Source: Deltaproteobacteria bacterium | GTDB taxonomy: Bacteria > Desulfobacterota > Desulfobacteria > Desulfobacterales > UBA11574 | NCBI GenBank assembly: GCA_019314155.1 | Contig: JAFCZV010000047.1 | Span: 1 to 14,039, forward strand | Length of the DNA stretch: 14,039 nt | Direction of reading: 5' to 3' | Shown: positions 7,062 to 14,039 of the stretch, piece after piece | How the letters are laid out: each line of letters begins with the position of its first letter | Position numbering within the stretch: the stretch's first letter is position 1 | Made by a program: the position numbers and the translations under genes | The notes under the pieces: generated by a model | Told to the model about the DNA's origin: nothing | The model's input: only the letters and a program-made list of their open reading frames with translations | Databases searched by the model: none

Positions 7062-7090
7062 TTGCAAATATTTTTTTCTTGCATTATGAT
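7062..7090 (+). promoter_or_regulatory. Candidate sigma70-type promoter of the PfaA-like gene
   Basis: TTGCAA at 7062-7067 (four of six) is spaced exactly 17 bp from TATGAT at 7085-7090 (five of six). Transcription would start near 7097, leaving a leader of about 73 bases before the TTG start codon. The perfect palindrome TGATCGATCA (7087-7096) overlaps the -10 box and could bind a repressor. Confidence 0.5.
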
Positions 7091-7169
7091 CGATCAACTT
7101 GTAAAAGATCAGATTTTTCTCTGTTTTCAAAGCAATTCGATTTTCTATCGTCAATAAATAGTGTGATCA

Positions 7170-10100
7170 TTGAAACCCATCGACAACAAAATAACCCGGA
7201 ATACACCGGTGGCTATTATAGGGATGAGTTGCCTCTTCCCCAAGTCACCGGGTGTGAAAGCTTACTGGCGGCTCCTTTTTCAAGGTGAAAATGCAATCAC
7301 CGATGTGCCGGAAACCCACTGGTCATCAGAAGATTTTTTCCACGAAGACCCAAAAACACCCGATCATGTTTACTGCAAAAAGGGAGGATTTATTTCCCCC
7401 GCCGCTTTTGATCCCACGGAATTCGGAATTCCGCCGTCTTCGCTGGAAGCCACCGACACCTCTCAGCTTCTTAGCCTGATCACCGCAAAAAAAGCCCTTG
7501 AAGATTCAGGATACGGAGAAAAGAAAAATTTTAACCATGACAGGACCAGCGTCATACTCGGCGTAACCGGGACACAGGAACTGGTTATCCCGCTGGGGGC
7601 TCGGCTCGGCCATCCAATATGGCGACGCGCCCTCGAAGATTCAGGAATCAACCCCGAAAAAACCGAGGAGGTCGTTCAAAAAATATCCGATTCATATGTG
7701 TCATGGCAGGAAAACTCATTTCCGGGGCTGTTGGGAAATGTCGTTGCCGGAAGAATATGTAATCGCCTCGACCTCGGCGGTACGAACTGTGTCGTGGATG
7801 CCGCCTGTGCAAGCTCCCTGAGTGCCGTCCATCTGGCGGTTATGGAGCTCATTTCAGGGAAAAGCGATATGGTGATCACCGGTGGCGTTGATATGCTCAA
7901 CGACATCTTCATGCACATGTGCTTTTCCAAGACCATGGTTCTTTCACCCACCGGGGATGCCCGGCCTTTTTCAAAAGATGCTGACGGCACAGTCCTCGGC
8001 GAAGGGATCGGGCTGTTTGTCCTTAAACGGCTCGAAGATGCTGAAAGAGACAGCGACAAGATTTATGCGGTAATTAAGGGGGTCGGCTCTTCAAGTGACG
8101 GAAAATCACAGAGCATATATTCGCCCAGAGCCGAAGGACAGACCAAAGCCCTGAAGATGGCCTATGACCAAGCCGGTGTAGATCCGGCCACCATCGAGCT
8201 CATAGAAGCCCACGGCACCGGCACAATCATCGGTGATGAAGTAGAGTTTAAGGCTTTAAACGGTCTTTTTGGAAAATCAGACAAAAACGAAAAATGGTGT
8301 GCACTCGGGTCTGTAAAATCGATGATCGGTCATACCAAGGCCGCTGCCGGCGCTGCAGGACTCATGAAGGCGGCACTCTCCGTTTATAACAAAGCGCTTC
8401 CGCCCACGCTGAAAGTCGGTACGCCGGATCCCAAGCTGAATATCCATCAAAGCTCCTTCTATCTGAACACCCAGATCCGACCCTGGTTTTCCAAAAAAGA
8501 GCATCCCCGCCGATCGGGTGTCAGCGCATTCGGTTTCGGTGGAAGCAATTTTCATGTATTGATTGAAGAATATCACAAACAAAAGCAGGAAATTTCTTGG
8601 GACGGATCTGTTGAAATTGCGGCCCTGTCGGCTGAAAAACATCACGACCTCAGCGGACTTCTGAACAGCCTTAAAACTTCTCTCGACAATCGTTCAACAC
8701 ATGAAGAAATTTTGGTGGCGGCAGCAAAAACAAGAAAGGATTTTTCCTTTTCGGATCCATACAGGCTTTTGCTGGTCTTTGAACCGTTAACAGACCTCGC
8801 AGCCCTTTGTAACCGTGCTTCCCATGCCCTTGAAACCAACGATGCTCAGACGGCATGGAACCTTGAAAATATTTTTTATGGCAGCCCTGAGCCATCCGGA
8901 AAAATTGCATTTATTTTTCCCGGTCAGGGGAGTCAATATGTCGGTATGGGCCGTGACCTGGTCTGTTGTTTCCCGGATGCATTTAACGTTCTGGAACATG
9001 TAAACGAAACATTCGAAAACTTTGGATGCTTAACCGATATTATCTACCCGTTTCCGTCTGAAACCCAAACAGAAAAGCAACGTCAGCAGGATACACTCAG
9101 GAAGACGGATCACGCGCAACCGGCTATTGGTGCCGTGAGCGTCGCAATGCTGAAAATCCTTCGAGGATTCGGCCTAAAACCTAATGCCACATGCGGTCAC
9201 AGCTTTGGTGAGCTTTCAGCCCTTTATGCTGCCGGCCGGATCGATCTGGATACATTATTGTACCTTTCTATCACCCGGGGCCGTTTAATGGCAACGGCAG
9301 GCATGGCCGATAATCAGAATAACGGCGGTATGCTCGCTGTAAAAGCGCCCCTCGACGAACTTGACCATCTTATTCAAACCACCGATACCGGTGTCATCCT
9401 GGCAAACCGTAACAGCCCCGACCAGGGGGTTCTGTCAGGATCCCTTGATGCCATTTCCCGGGCAGAAAAAATATGTAAACAGAATGGATTTAAAACAATA
9501 AAACTGCCGGTTGCCGCTGCGTTTCACAGCAGTTTGGTCAAAGACGCCCAAAAGCCTTTTATCCAGGCTTTGGAAAAGATCGACATTTCTCCTTCAGATA
9601 TCCCGGTATTTTCCAATACCACCGGCGAACCCTACCCGGATGATCCTGAAAAAGCAAAAAAAATATTGGGTGATCACCTGTTATCACCGGTCAACTTTAT
9701 AGACGAAATTGTGAACCTGTTTAAAATTGGGGTTCGGACATTTGTTGAAGTCGGCCCCAAATCAGTTTTGACCGGCCTTGTGAAATCGATTTTAAAAAAT
9801 CAACATTTTCAGGCGATTACCCTTGACGGTTCCCTGGGAAAGCGATCCGGAATCACGGATCTTGCGAAAACCCTGTGTCATCTTGCATCGTTGGGCCATG
9901 CCGTCGATTTAAGCAAATGGGAATCGCCGGTTAAGGAAACGAGAAAACCGCTCATGAACATTCCGATTTCCGGTGCAAACTATCGAAAACCCGAAACAGA
10001 AAACACGAGTCCCAAACCCAAAGTCAAAGTCAAAAATCAGAAACCGGAAGAAAGGGACGCAAAACCAGCAGCTGAGAGACGGGGGATTGAAACTGAAAAT

Positions 10101-13100
10101 TTACAACCGAACCCGACATCGGATCAACCTGTGAACAACCCGGAAGATCGAGGATCTTTGCCGAGTGAAATAGAAAAAAACCTAAGCACCATGAAAAAAA
10201 CACCACAACACAACTATTTTATATCAGATGCATTTAAGGTCGTCCAGGAAGGCCTGAAATCCATGCAGGCCATTCAGATGCAGACGGCCGAAACCCATCA
10301 AAAGTTTTTGGAGACGCAAACCCAGGCTGCACAAACACTGCAAAATATGATGGAAAACACCCAGCGTCTGGCTGAAGCGTCTATGGGGATCAAAACAGAG
10401 ATCAGGACTTCGGATTTCAATGTTGAAAAACCAAAAACACAGATGCCGGACATGGACAGAACCACGGCCGATTTTTCTGAGACAGCCGGCAATTTGCAAC
10501 CCTCTGATCCTCCGGGTGCGATGACGACGACGTATTCGTCTGCAGAATCTGTTCTTTTGGACCCGAATGAAACTGCGGTTGCTTTCCAAGAACCGGATTT
10601 AACATCCGCCGGCACTGATTTAAAGCCATCGGATGATCGTCAAGAAGAAATCGCGCTCAGCTTGCTGGAAACCGTCAGCCGTCTCACCGGATATCCCATG
10701 GAAATGCTCGCCCTGGACATGGATATCGAAGCCGACCTCGGGATCGATTCCATCAAACGGGTGGAGATTATGTCCACACTCGAAGAAAAAATCCCCGACC
10801 TTCCGCCGGTTTCCCCGGAAATTATGGGCAGCCTTAAAACACTCGCTCAGATCGTGGAGTATCTTTCGGCAACACCAAAAAGCGAATCGGCCCCGGCCTC
10901 AAGTACCAAAGGTTCCGGAACTCCGGTGACCGCGCATAAAGAAATAGCGCACAGTCTGCTGGAAACAGTCAGTCATCTGACCGGATATCCCATGGAAATG
11001 CTCGCCCTGGACATGGACATCGAAGCCGACCTTGGAATTGATTCCATCAAAAGGGTGGAAATCATGTCCACACTTGAGGAAAAAATCCCCGACCTTCCGC
11101 CCGTTTCCCCGGAAATCATGGGCAGCCTTAAAACACTCGCTCAGATCGTAGAGTATCTTTCGGCAACACCAAAAAGCGAATCGGACTCGGCTTCTACAAC
11201 CAAAGATTCCGGAACGCCGAAAATAGACCCGAGCGATCCAAAAACAGCACCCACAGCTTCACCGGGTCACATGGATACCATAGAAGAATCTTTGGACAGG
11301 TCACCCAAAGACGATACCGGCTTTTCTAAGGAATATTTAGCCGCCAATATCGGTAGAAAGGTGATATCAGTCGTAGACAGCCCCTTGATTCAAAACAACC
11401 GGTTAACGCTGCCGGCCACCGGCACCGTATATATCACCGATGATACCACCGGCCTTTCACAAGCAATTGCCGATGAATTTGCATCGTTGAACATCAAAGC
11501 AGAGATGATATCCGATACCGTCAACGGCGAACGGCATTTTAAAAATGCCGCCGGCCTGGTCATTGTGTCGAAAAACATGCCGCACGATCACCGTTTTCTA
11601 AAAGATGCTTTTGCACTGACCCATCGCATGGCATCGGATCTTCTCGAGTCAGGGGCACAAGACGGCGCCCTGTTTGCCACCATAACCCGACTCGACGGCG
11701 CTTTCGGTTTTAAAGGCCGGGGTATCACCGATCCCCTCCAGGGCGGTCTTGCCGGTCTTGCCAAAACCGCAGCAATGGAGTGGGAAAATGTCCGCTGCCG
11801 TGCCATCGACATTGCCCCGGACTGGAAGGAGACCACCCAAATCGCAAAGGCCGTTGTGGCTGAACTCCTGAACTCCGATGGTTCAGGCCCGGTTGAAGTC
11901 GGCCTCGACGACAGATCACGATGCACATTGGCCCTTGAGACGGCACCGTATCCCCATGGGGAAATAGCCCTTGACCCGGGAGATGTTGTTGTAATCACCG
12001 GCGGCGCCAGAGGTGTCACCGCTTCAACAGCCCGTGCCCTTGCAAAATATGCAAAACCGACCCTGATCCTCCTGGGCCGTTCTTTGCATCCAACACCCGA
12101 GCCTGAATGGCTGACGGCCATCCATGATGAAGCGGACATAAAAAAGGCCATCCTTGAAAACGAATTCAGGGACAATCATCCAACACCGATTCAGCTGGAA
12201 ACAGCGTACAAAAAATACATGTCAAACCGTGAGATCACCAATAATCTGGAAAAAATCAGAAAGGTCGGTGCCAACGTGCGCTATTACTCGGTGGATGTTC
12301 GCGATTTGGATGGCGTCAATTCCGTTCTAAATGATGTTCGATCCGAGCATGGTCCCGTAAAAGGGGTTGTCCACGGCGCAGGAGTCCTCGAAGATTGCCT
12401 GATCACCGATAAAACCGCCGCGCAATTCGACACTGTTTTCGATCCCAAGGTCCAGGGGCTGGGCGTTCTTCTTGAGGCCACAAAAAAAGATCCTCTTAAA
12501 TACCTGGTGCTGTTCTCGTCGGTTACCGCCAGAATCGGAAACAAGGGACAGGCCGATTATGCCATGGCCAATGAAGCTCTGAATAAAATCGCACAACAAG
12601 AATCGATCCAACGCCCGGATTGCAGGGTTATTTCCATCAACTGGGGCCCCTGGGACGGAGGAATGGTCTGTTCGGCTTTAAAACAAAAATTTGAAAAAGA
12701 CGGCGTCCAACTGATTCCCGTGAATGCCGGTGCCATGTGCTTGATTTACGAGATGATGGGAGACACCCGTTCTCCGGTAGAAGTGGTTATCGGTGCAAAT
12801 ATTATCCCGGAAAAAGCCGAAAAACAGGGCGAACCTGCCGGTTCGGTTTTAGAACAGCCGTTTCTCTTAAAAAAAAATGAAAAACTTTCCCTGACCTTTC
12901 AGCGTGAAATCGATATAGATTGGTTCCCGATCCTCGGCGCACACATCCTGAACGGAAAACCGGTGGTCCCCTTTGCCCTGATTGCCGAGTGGCTCGGCCA
13001 CGGCGCGCTCCATGAAAATCCGGGTCTTTCTCTTCAGGGTTTGGATGATATGCGTATTTTTCACGGCATCATTCTCGAGGAGGAAAAGAAGCGGATCCGT

Positions 13101-13736
13101 CTTATGGCCGGAAAGGCCAGGAAAAAAGGGTCGACGTTTGAAGTGGCTGTTGAAATCAGAAACGGCATTAAAGACGGCGTGGAGATGATTCATTCAGGGG
13201 CCAAGGCGATTTTAACCGATCAACTGGAGCCCCCGCCCTATTTTAACGCATCAGGTCACATTCGCCCAAATACCTACTCAAGAAGCATCGACGAAATATA
13301 CGAGAAAATTCTGTTCCACGGGATTGAACTTCGTGGAATCCAGGAAATATTGGGGTATTCCTCGCAATCCCTATCAGCCAGGATTTCTGCGGCGCCGGCG
13401 CCCGACCGGTGGATGACCGATCCATTGAGAAGCCGATGGATCGCCGATCCGCTGGTTTTCGACTGTGCATGTCAAATGGCGATTATATGGTGCTTTGAAG
13501 AGCGGGGCGTGGTGTCTCTGCCGAGCTACAGCGCCAGTTATCGCCAGTATCGCGACAGGTTCCCTTCAGAAGGCGTCACCGCAGTCCTTGAAGTCAAAGA
13601 AGCCACCGATCATGTCATGACGGGAGATTTTACATTCCTCGATGCCGACAACATTGTCGTGGCCACGTTAACCGGTTATGAAGCAGTCATGGATGCATCA
13701 CTCTCCAGGGCATTCAAACCCGAATGTGCCGCCTAA
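7170..13736 (+). CDS. pfaA: PfaA-like multidomain lipid synthase: KS-AT-ACP-ACP-KR-DH
   Basis: This 2188-residue iterative megasynthase is of the PUFA/secondary-lipid type. KS spans about 14-468 (DAACASS with C213, EAHGTGT with H348, GHTKAAAG with H388). AT spans about 580-880 (FPGQGSQ with G585, GHSFGE with S678, AAFHS with H786). A helical Gln/Thr-rich linker at about 1015-1075 (HQKFLETQTQAAQ) is typical of PfaA. Two ACPs carry phosphopantetheine sites DSIK at S1194 and S1292. KR spans about 1605-1840 (TGGARG 1610-1615, S1784, Y1797, N1801) with a PfaA-like insert. A C-terminal double-hotdog dehydratase spans about 1890-2175 (H1925-x3-G1929-x4-P1934; DPLVFDCACQ with D2098 and Q2102). All catalytic residues look intact. 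TTG at 7170 is the first start after an in-frame TGA at 7164 and leaves a normal 14-residue lead into the KS; no clear ribosome-binding site is seen. PfaD would supply enoyl reduction; a PPTase must be encoded elsewhere. Confidence 0.94.
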   Translation: MKPIDNKITRNTPVAIIGMSCLFPKSPGVKAYWRLLFQGENAITDVPETHWSSEDFFHEDPKTPDHVYCKKGGFISPAAFDPTEFGIPPSSLEATDTSQLLSLITAKKALEDSGYGEKKNFNHDRTSVILGVTGTQELVIPLGARLGHPIWRRALEDSGINPEKTEEVVQKISDSYVSWQENSFPGLLGNVVAGRICNRLDLGGTNCVVDAACASSLSAVHLAVMELISGKSDMVITGGVDMLNDIFMHMCFSKTMVLSPTGDARPFSKDADGTVLGEGIGLFVLKRLEDAERDSDKIYAVIKGVGSSSDGKSQSIYSPRAEGQTKALKMAYDQAGVDPATIELIEAHGTGTIIGDEVEFKALNGLFGKSDKNEKWCALGSVKSMIGHTKAAAGAAGLMKAALSVYNKALPPTLKVGTPDPKLNIHQSSFYLNTQIRPWFSKKEHPRRSGVSAFGFGGSNFHVLIEEYHKQKQEISWDGSVEIAALSAEKHHDLSGLLNSLKTSLDNRSTHEEILVAAAKTRKDFSFSDPYRLLLVFEPLTDLAALCNRASHALETNDAQTAWNLENIFYGSPEPSGKIAFIFPGQGSQYVGMGRDLVCCFPDAFNVLEHVNETFENFGCLTDIIYPFPSETQTEKQRQQDTLRKTDHAQPAIGAVSVAMLKILRGFGLKPNATCGHSFGELSALYAAGRIDLDTLLYLSITRGRLMATAGMADNQNNGGMLAVKAPLDELDHLIQTTDTGVILANRNSPDQGVLSGSLDAISRAEKICKQNGFKTIKLPVAAAFHSSLVKDAQKPFIQALEKIDISPSDIPVFSNTTGEPYPDDPEKAKKILGDHLLSPVNFIDEIVNLFKIGVRTFVEVGPKSVLTGLVKSILKNQHFQAITLDGSLGKRSGITDLAKTLCHLASLGHAVDLSKWESPVKETRKPLMNIPISGANYRKPETENTSPKPKVKVKNQKPEERDAKPAAERRGIETENLQPNPTSDQPVNNPEDRGSLPSEIEKNLSTMKKTPQHNYFISDAFKVVQEGLKSMQAIQMQTAETHQKFLETQTQAAQTLQNMMENTQRLAEASMGIKTEIRTSDFNVEKPKTQMPDMDRTTADFSETAGNLQPSDPPGAMTTTYSSAESVLLDPNETAVAFQEPDLTSAGTDLKPSDDRQEEIALSLLETVSRLTGYPMEMLALDMDIEADLGIDSIKRVEIMSTLEEKIPDLPPVSPEIMGSLKTLAQIVEYLSATPKSESAPASSTKGSGTPVTAHKEIAHSLLETVSHLTGYPMEMLALDMDIEADLGIDSIKRVEIMSTLEEKIPDLPPVSPEIMGSLKTLAQIVEYLSATPKSESDSASTTKDSGTPKIDPSDPKTAPTASPGHMDTIEESLDRSPKDDTGFSKEYLAANIGRKVISVVDSPLIQNNRLTLPATGTVYITDDTTGLSQAIADEFASLNIKAEMISDTVNGERHFKNAAGLVIVSKNMPHDHRFLKDAFALTHRMASDLLESGAQDGALFATITRLDGAFGFKGRGITDPLQGGLAGLAKTAAMEWENVRCRAIDIAPDWKETTQIAKAVVAELLNSDGSGPVEVGLDDRSRCTLALETAPYPHGEIALDPGDVVVITGGARGVTASTARALAKYAKPTLILLGRSLHPTPEPEWLTAIHDEADIKKAILENEFRDNHPTPIQLETAYKKYMSNREITNNLEKIRKVGANVRYYSVDVRDLDGVNSVLNDVRSEHGPVKGVVHGAGVLEDCLITDKTAAQFDTVFDPKVQGLGVLLEATKKDPLKYLVLFSSVTARIGNKGQADYAMANEALNKIAQQESIQRPDCRVISINWGPWDGGMVCSALKQKFEKDGVQLIPVNAGAMCLIYEMMGDTRSPVEVVIGANIIPEKAEKQGEPAGSVLEQPFLLKKNEKLSLTFQREIDIDWFPILGAHILNGKPVVPFALIAEWLGHGALHENPGLSLQGLDDMRIFHGIILEEEKKRIRLMAGKARKKGSTFEVAVEIRNGIKDGVEMIHSGAKAILTDQLEPPPYFNASGHIRPNTYSRSIDEIYEKILFHGIELRGIQEILGYSSQSLSARISAAPAPDRWMTDPLRSRWIADPLVFDCACQMAIIWCFEERGVVSLPSYSASYRQYRDRFPSEGVTAVLEVKEATDHVMTGDFTFLDADNIVVATLTGYEAVMDASLSRAFKPECAA
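10647..11218 (+). repeat. Tandem ACP-coding repeat (294-bp period)
   Basis: Bases 10647-10924 and 10941-11218 encode two ACP domains plus part of the Ser/Thr/Ala-rich linker. The 69-residue core, from LTGYPMEM to ATPKSES, is identical in both. The DNA over those 69 codons differs at 13 positions, all synonymous by my reading. Two ACPs is low for the family; classical PfaA proteins commonly have about five or more. Confidence 0.93.
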
Positions 13737-13781
13737 GGGTTCGCACAAAAATAACTTCACATTTTTGCCCTAAATTTTTTT
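13735..13781 (+). terminator. Candidate rho-independent terminator after the PfaA-like gene
   Basis: CAAAAAT (13746-13752) pairs with ATTTTTG (13761-13767) around an eight-base loop. Outer AGGG (13736-13739) and CCCT (13768-13771) add a GC clamp after a bulge, and a T7 run follows at 13775-13781. The inner stem is mostly A-T and the bulge is asymmetric, so strength is uncertain. Confidence 0.35.
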
Positions 13782-13810
13782 GCCTATTTCGCCGTCATCC
13801 CTATTTTAAC

Positions 13811-13856
13811 TTTAGGCATTTTAGATCATTTTAGGCATTTTAGATCATTTTAGGCA
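13811..13856. repeat. 19-bp tandem repeat, about 2.4 copies
   Basis: AGGCATTTTAGATCATTTT occurs at 13814-13832 and 13833-13851 without a mismatch, and the start of a third copy (AGGCA) runs to 13856. It lies between the ends of the convergent PfaA-like and helicase genes. Confidence 0.95.
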
Positions 13857-13879
13857 CTTCTTCCTAGGCACTTCTTCCT
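13852..13879. repeat. 14-bp tandem duplication covering the helicase stop codon
   Basis: AGGCACTTCTTCCT is present twice head to tail (13852-13865 and 13866-13879) and begins at the shared AGGCA where the 19-bp repeat ends. On the minus strand the duplicated unit encodes the last residues and the stop of the helicase gene. Confidence 0.95.
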
Positions 13880-14039
13880 GAATATGTTTTTTGCCTTGCC
13901 CGGGCAGCGGCCTTGAGAACATCCACATGAACGTCCACATAATCATAGACCCGGGCTATCCGCTTGCCGGGTGCAGGCCGAAGAACCCGGCCCAGGTATT
14001 GCAACACCCGTCCCCTGAATTTTATCGGCGTTGTTAAAA
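13864..14039 (-). CDS. C-terminal end of a superfamily 2 (DEAD/DEAH-type) helicase (partial)
   Basis: On the minus strand the frame is open from the window edge for 57 residues and ends with TAG at 13866-13864. It contains GRVLQYLGRVLRPAPGK, a clear helicase motif VI (QxxGRxxRP), followed by ARVYDYVDVHVDVLKAAARARQKTY, the usual short tail of COG1061-like helicases found in restriction, conflict or repair proteins. The rest of the protein, including the ATPase half and any nuclease or primase domain, lies outside the window. It converges on the PfaA-like gene and shares no evident function with it. Confidence 0.78.
   Translation of the reverse strand, partial: LTTPIKFRGRVLQYLGRVLRPAPGKRIARVYDYVDVHVDVLKAAARARQKTYSGRSA

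Larger units (their letters stand above)
6745..7169. promoter_or_regulatory. Divergent regulatory region between the MerR-like gene and the PfaA-like gene
   Basis: These 425 bp contain no credible coding sequence and are markedly AT-rich from about 6840 to 7165. They hold two related imperfect palindromes (6761-6780 and 7020-7039), a GC-rich patch with CCTTTAAAGG (6789-6798) and a small AGGGC/GCCCT hairpin (6796-6809), a good promoter (7062-7090), and a TGATCGATCA palindrome (7087-7096) overlapping the promoter -10 and initiation region. The size and density of symmetric sites suggest regulated divergent transcription. Confidence 0.6.

Noticed and set aside
11588..12175. Minus-strand open frame of 195 codons inside the KR region
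   Set aside because: It is antisense to conserved KR sequence, low-complexity in composition, and has no independent support.
7170..13736. Ordinary modular polyketide synthase
   Set aside because: The domain order with tandem ACPs before KR, the PfaA-type helical linker, the KR insert and the neighbouring PfaD all point to the PUFA/secondary-lipid synthase family.
13811..13879. Possible CRISPR array
   Set aside because: The repeats are directly adjacent with no spacers and only two copies each; they are simple tandem duplications.

Overview
The window looks like a piece of a Desulfobacterota-type (old deltaproteobacterial) chromosome of moderate GC content. That placement is an inference from gene content: a stand-alone DHH/CBS protein, an rpe-aroQ pair, and PfaD plus a PfaA-like megasynthase of the kind reported for secondary-lipid loci in this group. 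No rRNA, tRNA, CRISPR array or insertion sequence was seen.

Layout, left to right. The tail of an unidentified plus-strand gene ends at 69. An rpe-aroQ pair (ribulose-phosphate epimerase and type II dehydroquinase, 19 bp apart) follows, with a small perfect palindrome just upstream of the rpe ribosome-binding site. A 261-bp gap with a plausible promoter leads to a 444-residue AAA-type ATPase of unknown job. It converges on a DHH/DHHA1 phosphoesterase with two CBS domains, which carries an exact in-frame 63-bp tandem duplication over one of its metal-binding motifs. Divergent promoters separate that gene from pfaD, an FMN enoyl reductase of the polyunsaturated-fatty-acid (PUFA) synthase family. 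An unrecognised 203-residue protein with a MerR-like N-terminus lies next on the minus strand. A 425-bp AT-rich regulatory region then separates it from a divergent 2188-residue PfaA-like synthase (KS-AT-ACP-ACP-KR-DH). The window closes with small tandem repeats and the C-terminal end of a minus-strand helicase.

The main system is the pfaD / putative regulator / pfaA-like block. Together the two enzymes hold one copy of every catalytic step of a fatty-acid cycle: condensation, acyl loading, carrier, ketoreduction, dehydration, and enoyl reduction in trans. The PfaC-type KS/chain-length-factor/FabA-like dehydratases, PfaB and the PfaE phosphopantetheinyl transferase of classical PUFA loci are not in the window. 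This suggests an orphan or minimal iterative lipid synthase, or a dispersed locus. Two near-identical palindromes, one beside each divergent gene start, make the MerR-like protein a good candidate for its regulator.

Smaller oddities include tandem ACPs whose 69-codon core differs at 13 sites, all synonymous; an A9 run at the KR/DH junction where gain of one A gives an immediate stop; and three perfect short tandem duplications within about 10 kb.
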